Of a stretch of DNA of 64,000 bases, positions 51,435 to 58,477 are shown piece by piece (within the stretch, counting starts at the first letter, position 1; each line of letters begins with the position of its first letter). This DNA comes from CAVYGN01 sp963796325 (lineage in GTDB: Bacteria > Spirochaetota > Brevinematia > Brevinematales > JAOACQ01). The stretch is taken from positions 2,418,001 through 2,482,000 of the forward strand of contig CAWCLF010000001.1 in assembly GCA_963796325.1 (NCBI GenBank). Reading direction: 5' to 3'. A program made the position numbers and the translations under genes. The notes beneath the pieces are model-generated. The model saw only the letters and a list, made by a program, of their open reading frames with translations. It did not search any database and had not been told where the DNA came from.

Positions 51435-52612
51435 GAGCGGTCAATTTCACGGTCCTTTTCGATCTTTTCGACCTCTCCGAAGCCGAGCTTCTGAAAGACC
51501 CCGGCATGATACCCCTGTACCTTTCACGCATATACGGCTGGAACACATCCGTTGTTTTTTATGAAAGCGGCAAAAACTCCGGCCTGGCCGGTAAATTCAG
51601 GGAAACGGTCAGCCTCGTCAAACTTAAAATACGCCCCCGGTTCCTGTTCAAATTCAAATTTTTCAGGAAATTAAAACGCCTGAGAATGCTTTTTTTCCTT
51701 CTCGGAAACGCCCGCCGGATAGACATTTTAAACCTCTATCATTTTTCGCTTGTCTCTGTCTTCAACGGGCTCCTTTACAGGTTCTTCAATCCCGAAGGCT
51801 TCTTATACCTCAAGCTTGACGACGACCTGCGGAACCTCGACAGGTTCGGGGCCATGTGGAACATTGAAAATAAAACCCTCGGCTTTTTTATGAAGATTTT
51901 TCATAAGAGGTTTTTAAAGCTTTTCTCACAGGGGAAGGGGCTCGTTTCCATAGAAACCTCGCCGGGGCTTCTGAAGCTTCAAAATCATTACCCCTCTTTA
52001 AAAGACAGGCTCATTTACCTGCCCGACGGAGTCGACGGAGAGGAATTGTCCGGGCTATTCCCCGCAATAAAAAAGCCCGGGGAAAAGGAAAAGATAATCA
52101 TAACTTCGGGACGAATAGGGACCGCGCAAAAAAATTCCGAATTGCTTCTCAGCGCGCTCAGGGCCGTCGACCTTAAAGACTGGAAAGCCTATTTCATCGG
52201 ACCCGTAGATGAGAACTTTCAATGCTGCATCGATTCCTATTTCAGGGAAAACCCTCATCTTGAAGGGAAAGTGTTCTTTACCGGAAACGTTGCCGACAGG
52301 CGCGGCTACTACGAGTGGTTCGACAGGGCGAAGGTGTTCTGTCTCACATCGAGATGGGAAAGTTTCGGGCTGGTTCTGGCGGAAGCCGCCTATTTCGGGG
52401 ATTACATAATTTCAACAAGGACCGGGGCGGCATGCGACATAGTGGAAGACGGCGTCTCGGGAAGGATAATAGATACGGAAGACCTGGAGGGCTTAATGAA
52501 AGCGCTCGAAGAAGTCATCGGCGGTAAAATAGAGCTTACAGGGTCGGCCAGGCATTTTTTATGGAAATATGCCGCCGATTCGCTTTTCGGCGCCATAAAG
52601 CGCCAACTTTGA
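51431..52612 (+). CDS. Glycosyltransferase family 4-type
   Basis: The product is about 393 aa, starting at the ATGA overlap with the flippase gene. The C-terminal half has the GT-B nucleotide-sugar site: ITSGRIGTAQKNSELLLSAL, YFIGPVDENF, and the E-x7-E-like region TSRWESFGLVLAEAAYFG followed by GAACDIVEDGVSGRI. It transfers a sugar during surface glycan assembly at the cytoplasmic face. The N-terminal Rossmann half is less conserved. Confidence 0.88.
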   Translation: MRAVNFTVLFDLFDLSEAELLKDPGMIPLYLSRIYGWNTSVVFYESGKNSGLAGKFRETVSLVKLKIRPRFLFKFKFFRKLKRLRMLFFLLGNARRIDILNLYHFSLVSVFNGLLYRFFNPEGFLYLKLDDDLRNLDRFGAMWNIENKTLGFFMKIFHKRFLKLFSQGKGLVSIETSPGLLKLQNHYPSLKDRLIYLPDGVDGEELSGLFPAIKKPGEKEKIIITSGRIGTAQKNSELLLSALRAVDLKDWKAYFIGPVDENFQCCIDSYFRENPHLEGKVFFTGNVADRRGYYEWFDRAKVFCLTSRWESFGLVLAEAAYFGDYIISTRTGAACDIVEDGVSGRIIDTEDLEGLMKALEEVIGGKIELTGSARHFLWKYAADSLFGAIKRQL

Positions 52613-52645
52613 AAAATCCGGAAGTCTGTATTAAAATGATATCTT

Positions 52646-53683
52646 ATGAAAAATAAAGCTGCAATCATCCTTGTCAATTTTAACGCATGGCGCGATACGG
52701 TCGAATGTCTTGAAAGCCTCCTCCGGATAGATTACCCCGATTATTTCGTCATAGTTTACGATAACGGATCGAGCGATTCTTCCATAGAGCGCCTCTGCGG
52801 CTGGGCCGACGGGAGCGAAAACTGGAGCCCGTTCAAAGGCAGGCTTAAAGGCCTCGTCTACCCGCTGCTGGAAAAACCCCTGCCCTGGCAGCTCCTGGAC
52901 GGCGGCGGGAAACCCGTTAAAAAAAGCGGAAGGGCGCCCGGGCTTTATTTTGTAAAGGGCGGACAAAACAAAGGATTCGCCGGCGGCAGCAATGCCGCAA
53001 TCGGCATCGCCCTCGATAAAAAAGCGGACATCCTGGTCCTCCTCAATAACGATACCGTCGTCGAACCGGGGTTTTTAAAACCGCTGGCGGATTTCCTGGG
53101 AGAGGATAAACAGCACGGCGCAGCGGGCGGCGCCATACTCTACTACAGCAGCCCGGAGAAGATCTGGGCCGCCGGCGGCGGTTTCCTGTCCGGCCTTACC
53201 GCAAAATCGAGGCACTTTCTCCTGGGCCGGGACGCTTCGTCCCTTCCTTCCGCTCCCGTGAAGCTCGGCTACCTTACAGGCTGTCTTATGGCCGTCAGGG
53301 CCGACGTTTTAAAAAAGACGGGACTGATGGATGAAAAATACTTCCTCTACTACGAGGAAAGCGACTGGGCGGCGGCTGCGGCAAAAGCAGGCTACGGGCT
53401 GTATCTTGTGCCCGACTCGAGGATCTATCACAAGGTATCGAGAACGACGGAAAGGGGCGGCAGCCTCGTAGTCAAGTATTACTTTACAAGGAACAGGATC
53501 TATTACATAGGGAAAAACTACAGCGGCCTTAAAAGGGCGGTTTCCCTCGGCCTTGTAACCGCCTACGAAACCCTGCGCGCCGTATTCCACCTTGCCGTAA
53601 GACTGAACGCCAGGAAATCCAGGCTGATCCTGAGGGCCGTACGCGACGGACTGTCGGGCAGGATGGGAGAATACCTGCCATGA
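52646..53683 (+). CDS. Glycosyltransferase family 2 (rhamnosyltransferase-like)
   Basis: The 345-aa product has the GT-A fold: AAIILVNFNAWRDTVECLESLL, VIVYDNGSSDSS, NKGFAGGSNAAIGIAL, ILVLLNNDTVVEPGFL (metal-binding N-D region), LTGCLMAVRADVLKKTGLMDEKYFLYYEESDW. This pattern is common in dTDP-rhamnosyl and related transferases of O-antigen loci; the actual sugar is unknown. It starts 33 nt after the previous gene and overlaps the next by 4 nt. Confidence 0.9.
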   Translation: MKNKAAIILVNFNAWRDTVECLESLLRIDYPDYFVIVYDNGSSDSSIERLCGWADGSENWSPFKGRLKGLVYPLLEKPLPWQLLDGGGKPVKKSGRAPGLYFVKGGQNKGFAGGSNAAIGIALDKKADILVLLNNDTVVEPGFLKPLADFLGEDKQHGAAGGAILYYSSPEKIWAAGGGFLSGLTAKSRHFLLGRDASSLPSAPVKLGYLTGCLMAVRADVLKKTGLMDEKYFLYYEESDWAAAAAKAGYGLYLVPDSRIYHKVSRTTERGGSLVVKYYFTRNRIYYIGKNYSGLKRAVSLGLVTAYETLRAVFHLAVRLNARKSRLILRAVRDGLSGRMGEYLP

Positions 53684-54825
53684 AAGTGGCTTTGATATCC
53701 GGGGCCTGGCCTCCCTCGATCTGCGGGATCGCTGACGGGATATTCATATATACCCGCTTTCTGCTGGAAGACAAAAGCCGCAGCGCGGTCGTAATAACGA
53801 CCCGCGGGTGCAATGAAATTCAGCCGTCTTCTTCGAAGATCAGGGTCCTGGACATTGTCGAAAAATGGACTGTCCGCGCACTGGAACCCATCCTCGCCGC
53901 CCTTAAAAAAGAAGACCCTGATATTGTGCATATCGAATACCCGACCAGGGAATACGGCAGGAACGTCTTTATCAACATCCTGCCCGTCCTGTTAAGGCTT
54001 TACGGCTATAAAGTCGTGATAACGATTCATGAATATTCCTTCAACCTCAGCTGGAAAGGGAGGGTAAGGCTCTGGCCTTCAATAGCGGGAGCCAATGCGG
54101 TCCTCGTCTCGGACCCGGCGTATATTACGGATATAAGGAAGGTTTTCAGGAATAAACCGGTTGAAACGATACCGATAGCCCCTAACGTGCCGGCTTCAAA
54201 GCTCGGCCCCGCGGAGAAGCGGAAATTAAGACGGGAAACGGCGCCAGGAGAAACCGTGCTGCTCGGGTATTTCGGCTTTATCAACGCAAACAAAATAGTA
54301 AAGCCTGTCCTGCAGGCGGTAAAAATGCTGAGGAACATTCATGGAATAAGAGCAATCCTGCTCCTTATTGGGGATATATTCGAAAGGGACCCGTCGAACC
54401 CCCTTGCAGGGGAACTCCTGCACGAAATAGAAAGGCTCGGCATAAAAGACAGCGTCGTTTCAACCGGTTACGTGCCGGGCGAAAAGGCCGCGGATTTCCT
54501 TTCGATACTCGACTACGCAGTCCTCCTTTATTCAAGCGGCATATCCCCGAGGAACGCGACGTTCCTCGCCGCGGCCGCACAGGATATTAAAATAATCACG
54601 ACATCCAACCCCGCTTTCAAACCCGGTTATGAAAGGCTGTTCCTCCTTGACAGGGACTCCGATCTGGCTTCGGGAATTACGGATATAGTTTTAAAAAACG
54701 GCAAGGACGGGAATTTCGAAAGCCCTGCGTCCGGTTTTTACGAACGAAGCTGGAGGGCTTTCGTAAAAAAGCACCTGGAGGTTTACCGCCAGGTGCTTAA
54801 TATCAAATCCGATATATCAAAATAG
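53680..54825 (+). CDS. Glycosyltransferase family 4-type
   Basis: The 381-aa product starts at an ATGA overlap. The N-terminal domain begins KVALISGAWPPSICGIADGIF, the usual glycine-rich acceptor region. ILLIGDIFERDP and VVSTGYVPGEKAADFLSILDYAVLLYSSGISPRN belong to the donor domain. The characteristic late Glu motif is weak, so activity is inferred. Its last codons contain a perfect 10-bp hairpin that serves as terminator for the convergent tonB operon. Confidence 0.82.
   Translation: MKVALISGAWPPSICGIADGIFIYTRFLLEDKSRSAVVITTRGCNEIQPSSSKIRVLDIVEKWTVRALEPILAALKKEDPDIVHIEYPTREYGRNVFINILPVLLRLYGYKVVITIHEYSFNLSWKGRVRLWPSIAGANAVLVSDPAYITDIRKVFRNKPVETIPIAPNVPASKLGPAEKRKLRRETAPGETVLLGYFGFINANKIVKPVLQAVKMLRNIHGIRAILLLIGDIFERDPSNPLAGELLHEIERLGIKDSVVSTGYVPGEKAADFLSILDYAVLLYSSGISPRNATFLAAAAQDIKIITTSNPAFKPGYERLFLLDRDSDLASGITDIVLKNGKDGNFESPASGFYERSWRAFVKKHLEVYRQVLNIKSDISK
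54765..54798 (-). terminator. Terminator of exbB-exbD-tonB, inside the convergent glycosyltransferase gene
   Basis: On the minus strand AAGCACCTGG and CCAGGTGCTT form a perfect 10-bp stem with a 10-nt loop, followed by T residues. It lies 49 nt after the tonB stop and wholly within coding sequence of the opposite gene (its KHLEVYRQVL codons). Confidence 0.85.
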
Positions 54826-54846
54826 ATTAACGATCACTTAATCGAT

Positions 54847-55413
54847 TCATTCGAGGTGGAATTTCAGGGTGAGCTGCATGCAGACGGCCCTGGCTATGCC
54901 TCCGATCTTTGCCGGCCTGAACTTGGCGTTGATTACCGCGTTCAGGGCCGATTCCGACAGGAGCGCATTGGGGGATTTCTGGATCTCCGCCTTTTTAACA
55001 TATCCCTGGCAGTCTATGTACAGAAGGACCATGACCTTGCCTTCGACTCCGGTCCTCCTCGCCTCTTCGGGGTAAACGGGGTTTATAGAGGATTCGGGAA
55101 CGGGAAGTTCCTCTACCTGGTAGCTCGGGATATAGACGCCCGAATCGGGTCCTGTTCCATTCCCCGACGGCTCGTCGTCATGAGCGAGCTCTTCCTTGTT
55201 CGTTATTATCTCAGGCTTCATTTTATTGGTCTTGTCGTTTTCGTCTCCTATGAAGAAAGGCTTGTAGGCCTTCGGCTCCTGTTTTTCTTCGTTAAACTGG
55301 ATGTAAGCCGCGTCATTCGGATTGACTGAAAATACCTGCGCACGTACGAGCATCCCCGCCAGCACGAGCGCGTGAACGGCAAATGAAACTCCCGCAAAAT
55401 GAATCAATTTCAT
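54847..55413 (-). CDS. tonB: TonB energy-transducing protein
   Basis: The 188-aa product has an N-terminal membrane anchor (FAGVSFAVHALVLAGMLV), a short spacer with few prolines, and the C-terminal TonB domain: PVYPEEARRTGVEGKVMVLLYIDCQGYVKKAEIQKSPN and AVINAKFRPAKI. It spans the periplasm and passes proton-motive energy to outer-membrane receptors. It is last in the exbB-exbD-tonB operon, 15 nt after exbD. No TonB-dependent receptor gene is in the window. Confidence 0.92.
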   Translation of the reverse strand: MKLIHFAGVSFAVHALVLAGMLVRAQVFSVNPNDAAYIQFNEEKQEPKAYKPFFIGDENDKTNKMKPEIITNKEELAHDDEPSGNGTGPDSGVYIPSYQVEELPVPESSINPVYPEEARRTGVEGKVMVLLYIDCQGYVKKAEIQKSPNALLSESALNAVINAKFRPAKIGGIARAVCMQLTLKFHLE

Positions 55414-55428
55414 ATGGCTACCCCTATT

Positions 55429-55851
55429 TTACCTTTTTATTTCCGTTCCAAGCATTATCTTTTTGATCCCCAGCTCCCTGACAAGATCTATAACGCCTAT
55501 AATGAACGTATACCTGCAGTTCCTGTCCCCGTTTATTACTACGGCGGAATTGTCGCTGTTGCCTACCGTGGAAAGCACCTTCGTTTTGAGCGTATCGGCA
55601 TCCCCTGGAAGGCTGTACTGTTTTCCGTCGACGTATACGGCCCCCTCCTCCGTCACCTGGACGGTCATCTTCATCGGCTTATCCTCGGTCCTGGTGCTCT
55701 TCGTCTCGGGAAGGTTGATCTTGATCTTGCCCTGGTAGATCAGCGGGGTCGCTATGATAAATATGATGAGCAGGACCAGCACCACGTCCGTAAAGGGCGT
55801 TATGTTGATTTCGGCCATAAGGCCTTTTTTCGGCTGCCTCTTCCCTGTCAT
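55429..55851 (-). CDS. exbD: ExbD/TolR-family proton-channel protein
   Basis: The 140-aa product has a single membrane helix with the conserved Asp (INITPFTDVVLVLLIIFIIATPLIYQG) and a periplasmic domain ending ELGIKKIMLGTEIK. It forms the proton channel with ExbB. It starts 3 nt after the exbB stop. The adjacent tonB gene favours ExbD over TolR. Confidence 0.93.
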   Translation of the reverse strand: MTGKRQPKKGLMAEINITPFTDVVLVLLIIFIIATPLIYQGKIKINLPETKSTRTEDKPMKMTVQVTEEGAVYVDGKQYSLPGDADTLKTKVLSTVGNSDNSAVVINGDRNCRYTFIIGVIDLVRELGIKKIMLGTEIKR

Positions 55852-55854
55852 AAG

Positions 55855-56481
55855 TTATTTCCTTACCAGGTCGACTGTTTCGCTGGCGCACAATTCCATG
55901 TCGGCCGTTATATTGTCGATCTTTTTCATAATGGTGTTGTAGGCTATGACTGTCGGCACGGCAACGCATATTCCCGTGGCTGTCGTTATGAGGGCTTCTG
56001 CAATACCGGCTACAACGCCCGTAATCCCTGTTCCGCTGCCGGCTGAAAGGGCTATTTCCTGGAAAGCCCTGATTATGCCTACAACTGTCCCGAAAAGGCC
56101 GATATAAACGACAGTGCTTCCGATCGAACCGAGGATGCTTGTGTATTTTTCAAGCTCCTTGACTTCGATGGCTATCTGCCTTTCCATTGCCTTTACCATC
56201 TTTTCTGTACCCCTGTTGATAAAGGCGAAACCCTTGTCAAGGACCCTTGCTAACGGAGACCTTACGGAAAGGGAATATGCAGCCGCGCCGTCAATACTGC
56301 CCTTCTCGAGCAGGTCCCTGATCTTTCCCATAAAGTCCGTCCTTTTCTTCATTGTCTTTCCCCTTATGTGGAAAACCCTTTCGAGTATCACGCCCAGCGA
56401 CACAATCGAGCAGAAGAAAAGCGCCGACATCGTGAAACCGCCCATCTGAAGAATATCCCATAATGTTTTTCCTTCCAGCAT
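55855..56481 (-). CDS. exbB: ExbB/TolQ-family proton-channel protein
   Basis: The 208-aa product has three membrane helices: GGFTMSALFFCSIVSLGVILERV, GSIGSTVVYIGLFGTVVGIIRAF and AEALITTATGICVAVPTVIAYNTI, with the conserved Thr/Gly channel residues. It is the first gene of the operon. AGGAGGAAT lies before the ATG. A perfect sigma-54 consensus lies about 40 nt upstream. Confidence 0.94.
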   Translation of the reverse strand: MLEGKTLWDILQMGGFTMSALFFCSIVSLGVILERVFHIRGKTMKKRTDFMGKIRDLLEKGSIDGAAAYSLSVRSPLARVLDKGFAFINRGTEKMVKAMERQIAIEVKELEKYTSILGSIGSTVVYIGLFGTVVGIIRAFQEIALSAGSGTGITGVVAGIAEALITTATGICVAVPTVIAYNTIMKKIDNITADMELCASETVDLVRK

Positions 56482-56514
56482 TTATTCCTCCTGATTTTAT
56501 TCTGAAATATATGT

Positions 56515-56530
56515 TGCAAATTACGTGCCA
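56515..56530 (-). promoter_or_regulatory. Sigma-54 (RpoN) promoter of exbB-exbD-tonB
   Basis: The minus strand reads TGGCACG-TAAT-TTGCA from 56530 to 56515, an exact match to the consensus TGGCACG-N4-TTGCW. Transcription would start near 56504, about 22 nt before the exbB ATG. Expression would then need a bacterial enhancer-binding protein. Confidence 0.75.
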
Positions 56531-56569
56531 GAAACATGAATATTTGCAATTTTAATCCGATTTATATAG

Positions 56570-56603
56570 TAAGGGCGGTTCTATATAATTTGTAATAATC
56601 GCC
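56570..56603 (+). other. Hairpin in the leader of the 56.6-kb secreted-protein gene
   Basis: GGGCGGTT and AATCGCCC can pair with one mismatch around an AT-rich loop containing TATAAT. It ends about 25 nt before the ATG. Role unknown; it could also belong to a promoter. Confidence 0.35.
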
Positions 56604-56628
56604 CTGTAAAAGCAAAAGAAGGATTCAT

Positions 56629-57186
56629 ATGAAGGGATTTTTATTTTGCAGCATGCCTGTTTTAATACTTCTTTCATTAACTTATAAACACATGAAACTT
56701 CAAAATGCGTTACTTTTGATATCGGTTTTAATAATTCTCTCTCTAACCGCAGGAACGTCTTTCGCAGATCTCAGGGAAGTCACATTCTTCAATCCGCCGG
56801 ACGCCTGCGGTACGGTCAGTTTCCAGGAGCTGTACAACGATGACGGCGGCCTCATCGCGGTAAAGACGTACTATTACAGGGCTAAGAATCCGAGAATACT
56901 CGACAGGATGGTGCTGACCGGCCTGTCCAGGAATATTATCCGCGACTTCGACTGCGATTTTTTCGGCATCCTTCATACGCCCAGGTTCATATGCCTGGAC
57001 AGCAACGCAAATATCATAATTGAAAAAGAAAAGGCCGTTTTCGTCCAGCCTTTTATTGCAAAAATCTCCGCAACTTCACAAAATTATTACAGCGCGGGAG
57101 TCCTCGTCAAAACCGTCAGGACAATATCGGTCTGCAGCAACGCTCTCAGGGGGACCGGAATGACGAACTGCTCCTATGTCTGGTAA
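56629..57186 (+). CDS. Secreted protein of unknown function
   Basis: The 185-aa product starts at ATG 56629 (AAGGA 5 nt upstream). It has two hydrophobic stretches close together, the second a good signal peptide (LLLISVLIILSLTAGTSFA, cleavage near residue 46). An alternative start at 56692 gives a normal signal peptide but has no site. The mature part has several Cys and is probably beta-rich (VTFFNPPDACGTVSFQELY, FDCDFFGILHTPRFICLD). No family recognised. It is divergent from exbB and 63 bp before a sensor kinase gene. Confidence 0.6.
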   Translation: MKGFLFCSMPVLILLSLTYKHMKLQNALLLISVLIILSLTAGTSFADLREVTFFNPPDACGTVSFQELYNDDGGLIAVKTYYYRAKNPRILDRMVLTGLSRNIIRDFDCDFFGILHTPRFICLDSNANIIIEKEKAVFVQPFIAKISATSQNYYSAGVLVKTVRTISVCSNALRGTGMTNCSYVW

Positions 57187-57211
57187 AAGAGATGCGGCAT
57201 AAACCGGACTA

Positions 57212-57220
57212 TGCTATAAT
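57212..57220 (+). promoter_or_regulatory. Extended -10 promoter of the sensor kinase gene
   Basis: TGCTATAAT is an extended -10 element without a clear -35 box. The start of transcription would be near 57227, 23 nt before the ATG. Confidence 0.5.
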
Positions 57221-57239
57221 GTAGGGGGGATGCCGGTCT

Positions 57240-57246
57240 GGGGGGG
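57240..57246 (+). repeat. G7 tract forming the Shine-Dalgarno of the sensor kinase
   Basis: Seven G residues stand 3 nt before the ATG at 57250 and serve as its ribosome-binding site. A G6 tract lies at 57224-57229. Confidence 0.6.
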
Positions 57247-57249
57247 ATT

Positions 57250-58470
57250 ATGTTCGAAAAATACCTCGAAAAGCTGATAAAGGATTCTCTGGAGGACATG
57301 AATGTATTCAGGGAAACGGTCCTGGACAATTTCTATGTCCTTGTCACGGTCTGCCTGTTTTTTTCACTGGCGGCCGCATTTGCCAGGTTCCTGGTTATCC
57401 ATAATGAACTGCCCTTCCTGCTGCAGGCGGCCGGTTACGCCTGCTTTCTTGTAATAACCGTTTTCAGGAAAAGGATCGCATTCAATTTCAAACTGTACGC
57501 CATCCTGTTCATCAACCTCCTTGTCGCTTACGCGGCGCTCTTCAGCTACGGCATGCAGAGCCTTGCCGTACTGATGATTATGATAGGGGCCACTTTCACC
57601 ATTCTCCTCCTTAACTTCAGGGCCTTCGCGGTATTTCTCGCCCTGAATATTCTGCTTATGGGTTCGTTTGCCGTCCTGGTCGCCCTGCATCTTTACAGGT
57701 TCGGCTACGACATCGCAATTTACCAGTACTCGGCCCTGGGATGGGCAAGCTATATCGTCAACTTCGTATTATACTCGTTTTTGTTTTTATACATCATTGG
57801 CACGCTCACCCAGGGATATGTAATATTTTTCCTGAGGATCAGGAAATCCCTTGCCGAAAAAGAGGTCCTTATGAAGGAGATCCACCACAGGATCAAGAAT
57901 AACCTCCAGCTCGTTTCAAGCCTTTTAAGCCTGCAGGCCGTTTATATAAAAGACCCTTACGACGCCGCCCTTTTCGATGACAGCCGGAGCAGGATAACCT
58001 CCATAGCCAGCGTCCATGAAAAGCTCTACAGGAGCGGCGACCCGTCAAGTATCAGCCTGAAGCCTTTCATAAAAGACCTTGTCCGGAATATCCTCGAGAT
58101 TTACCGTAAGCCCGGCCAATCGATCACCCATACGGTCACGATACCCGATATCAGCCTCCCGGTCGATACCGCCGTATCACTCGGGCTGATCGTCAACGAG
58201 ATCGTCACCAACTCGGTCAAATACGCATTCAGGAACAGGGAAGGCGGGAGGCTCAGCCTGATTTTAAAGGACGGGCAGAAAGACAGGCTCAGCCTGGTCA
58301 TAAGCGACGACGGGGAGGGCCTGGCCGGCGGTTTCGACATAGAGAAAACGGAAACTCTCGGCCTGCGGCTCATACGCCTCCTGGTGGAACAGCTCAAGGG
58401 CGAATACAGCATAAAGTCGTCCCCCGGGTCCGGCACCGATGTCGAAGTCATATTCTGCAAGAGCGCCTGA
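57250..58470 (+). CDS. Membrane sensor histidine kinase, HisKA_2 family
   Basis: The 406-aa product has about six membrane helices (residues 20-195) without a large periplasmic loop. The HisKA_2 motif MKEIHHRIKNNLQLVSSLLSLQA carries the phospho-accepting His (about residue 212). The HATPase domain follows (LIVNEIVTNSVKYAFRN, ISDDGEGLAGGFD, TLGLRLIRLLVEQLKG). HisKA_2 kinases often pair with response regulators with output other than DNA binding; no receiver gene is next to it. It converges with the CsgG-like gene 7 nt away. Confidence 0.92.
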   Translation: MFEKYLEKLIKDSLEDMNVFRETVLDNFYVLVTVCLFFSLAAAFARFLVIHNELPFLLQAAGYACFLVITVFRKRIAFNFKLYAILFINLLVAYAALFSYGMQSLAVLMIMIGATFTILLLNFRAFAVFLALNILLMGSFAVLVALHLYRFGYDIAIYQYSALGWASYIVNFVLYSFLFLYIIGTLTQGYVIFFLRIRKSLAEKEVLMKEIHHRIKNNLQLVSSLLSLQAVYIKDPYDAALFDDSRSRITSIASVHEKLYRSGDPSSISLKPFIKDLVRNILEIYRKPGQSITHTVTIPDISLPVDTAVSLGLIVNEIVTNSVKYAFRNREGGRLSLILKDGQKDRLSLVISDDGEGLAGGFDIEKTETLGLRLIRLLVEQLKGEYSIKSSPGSGTDVEVIFCKSA

Positions 58471-58477
58471 CTGTCCG

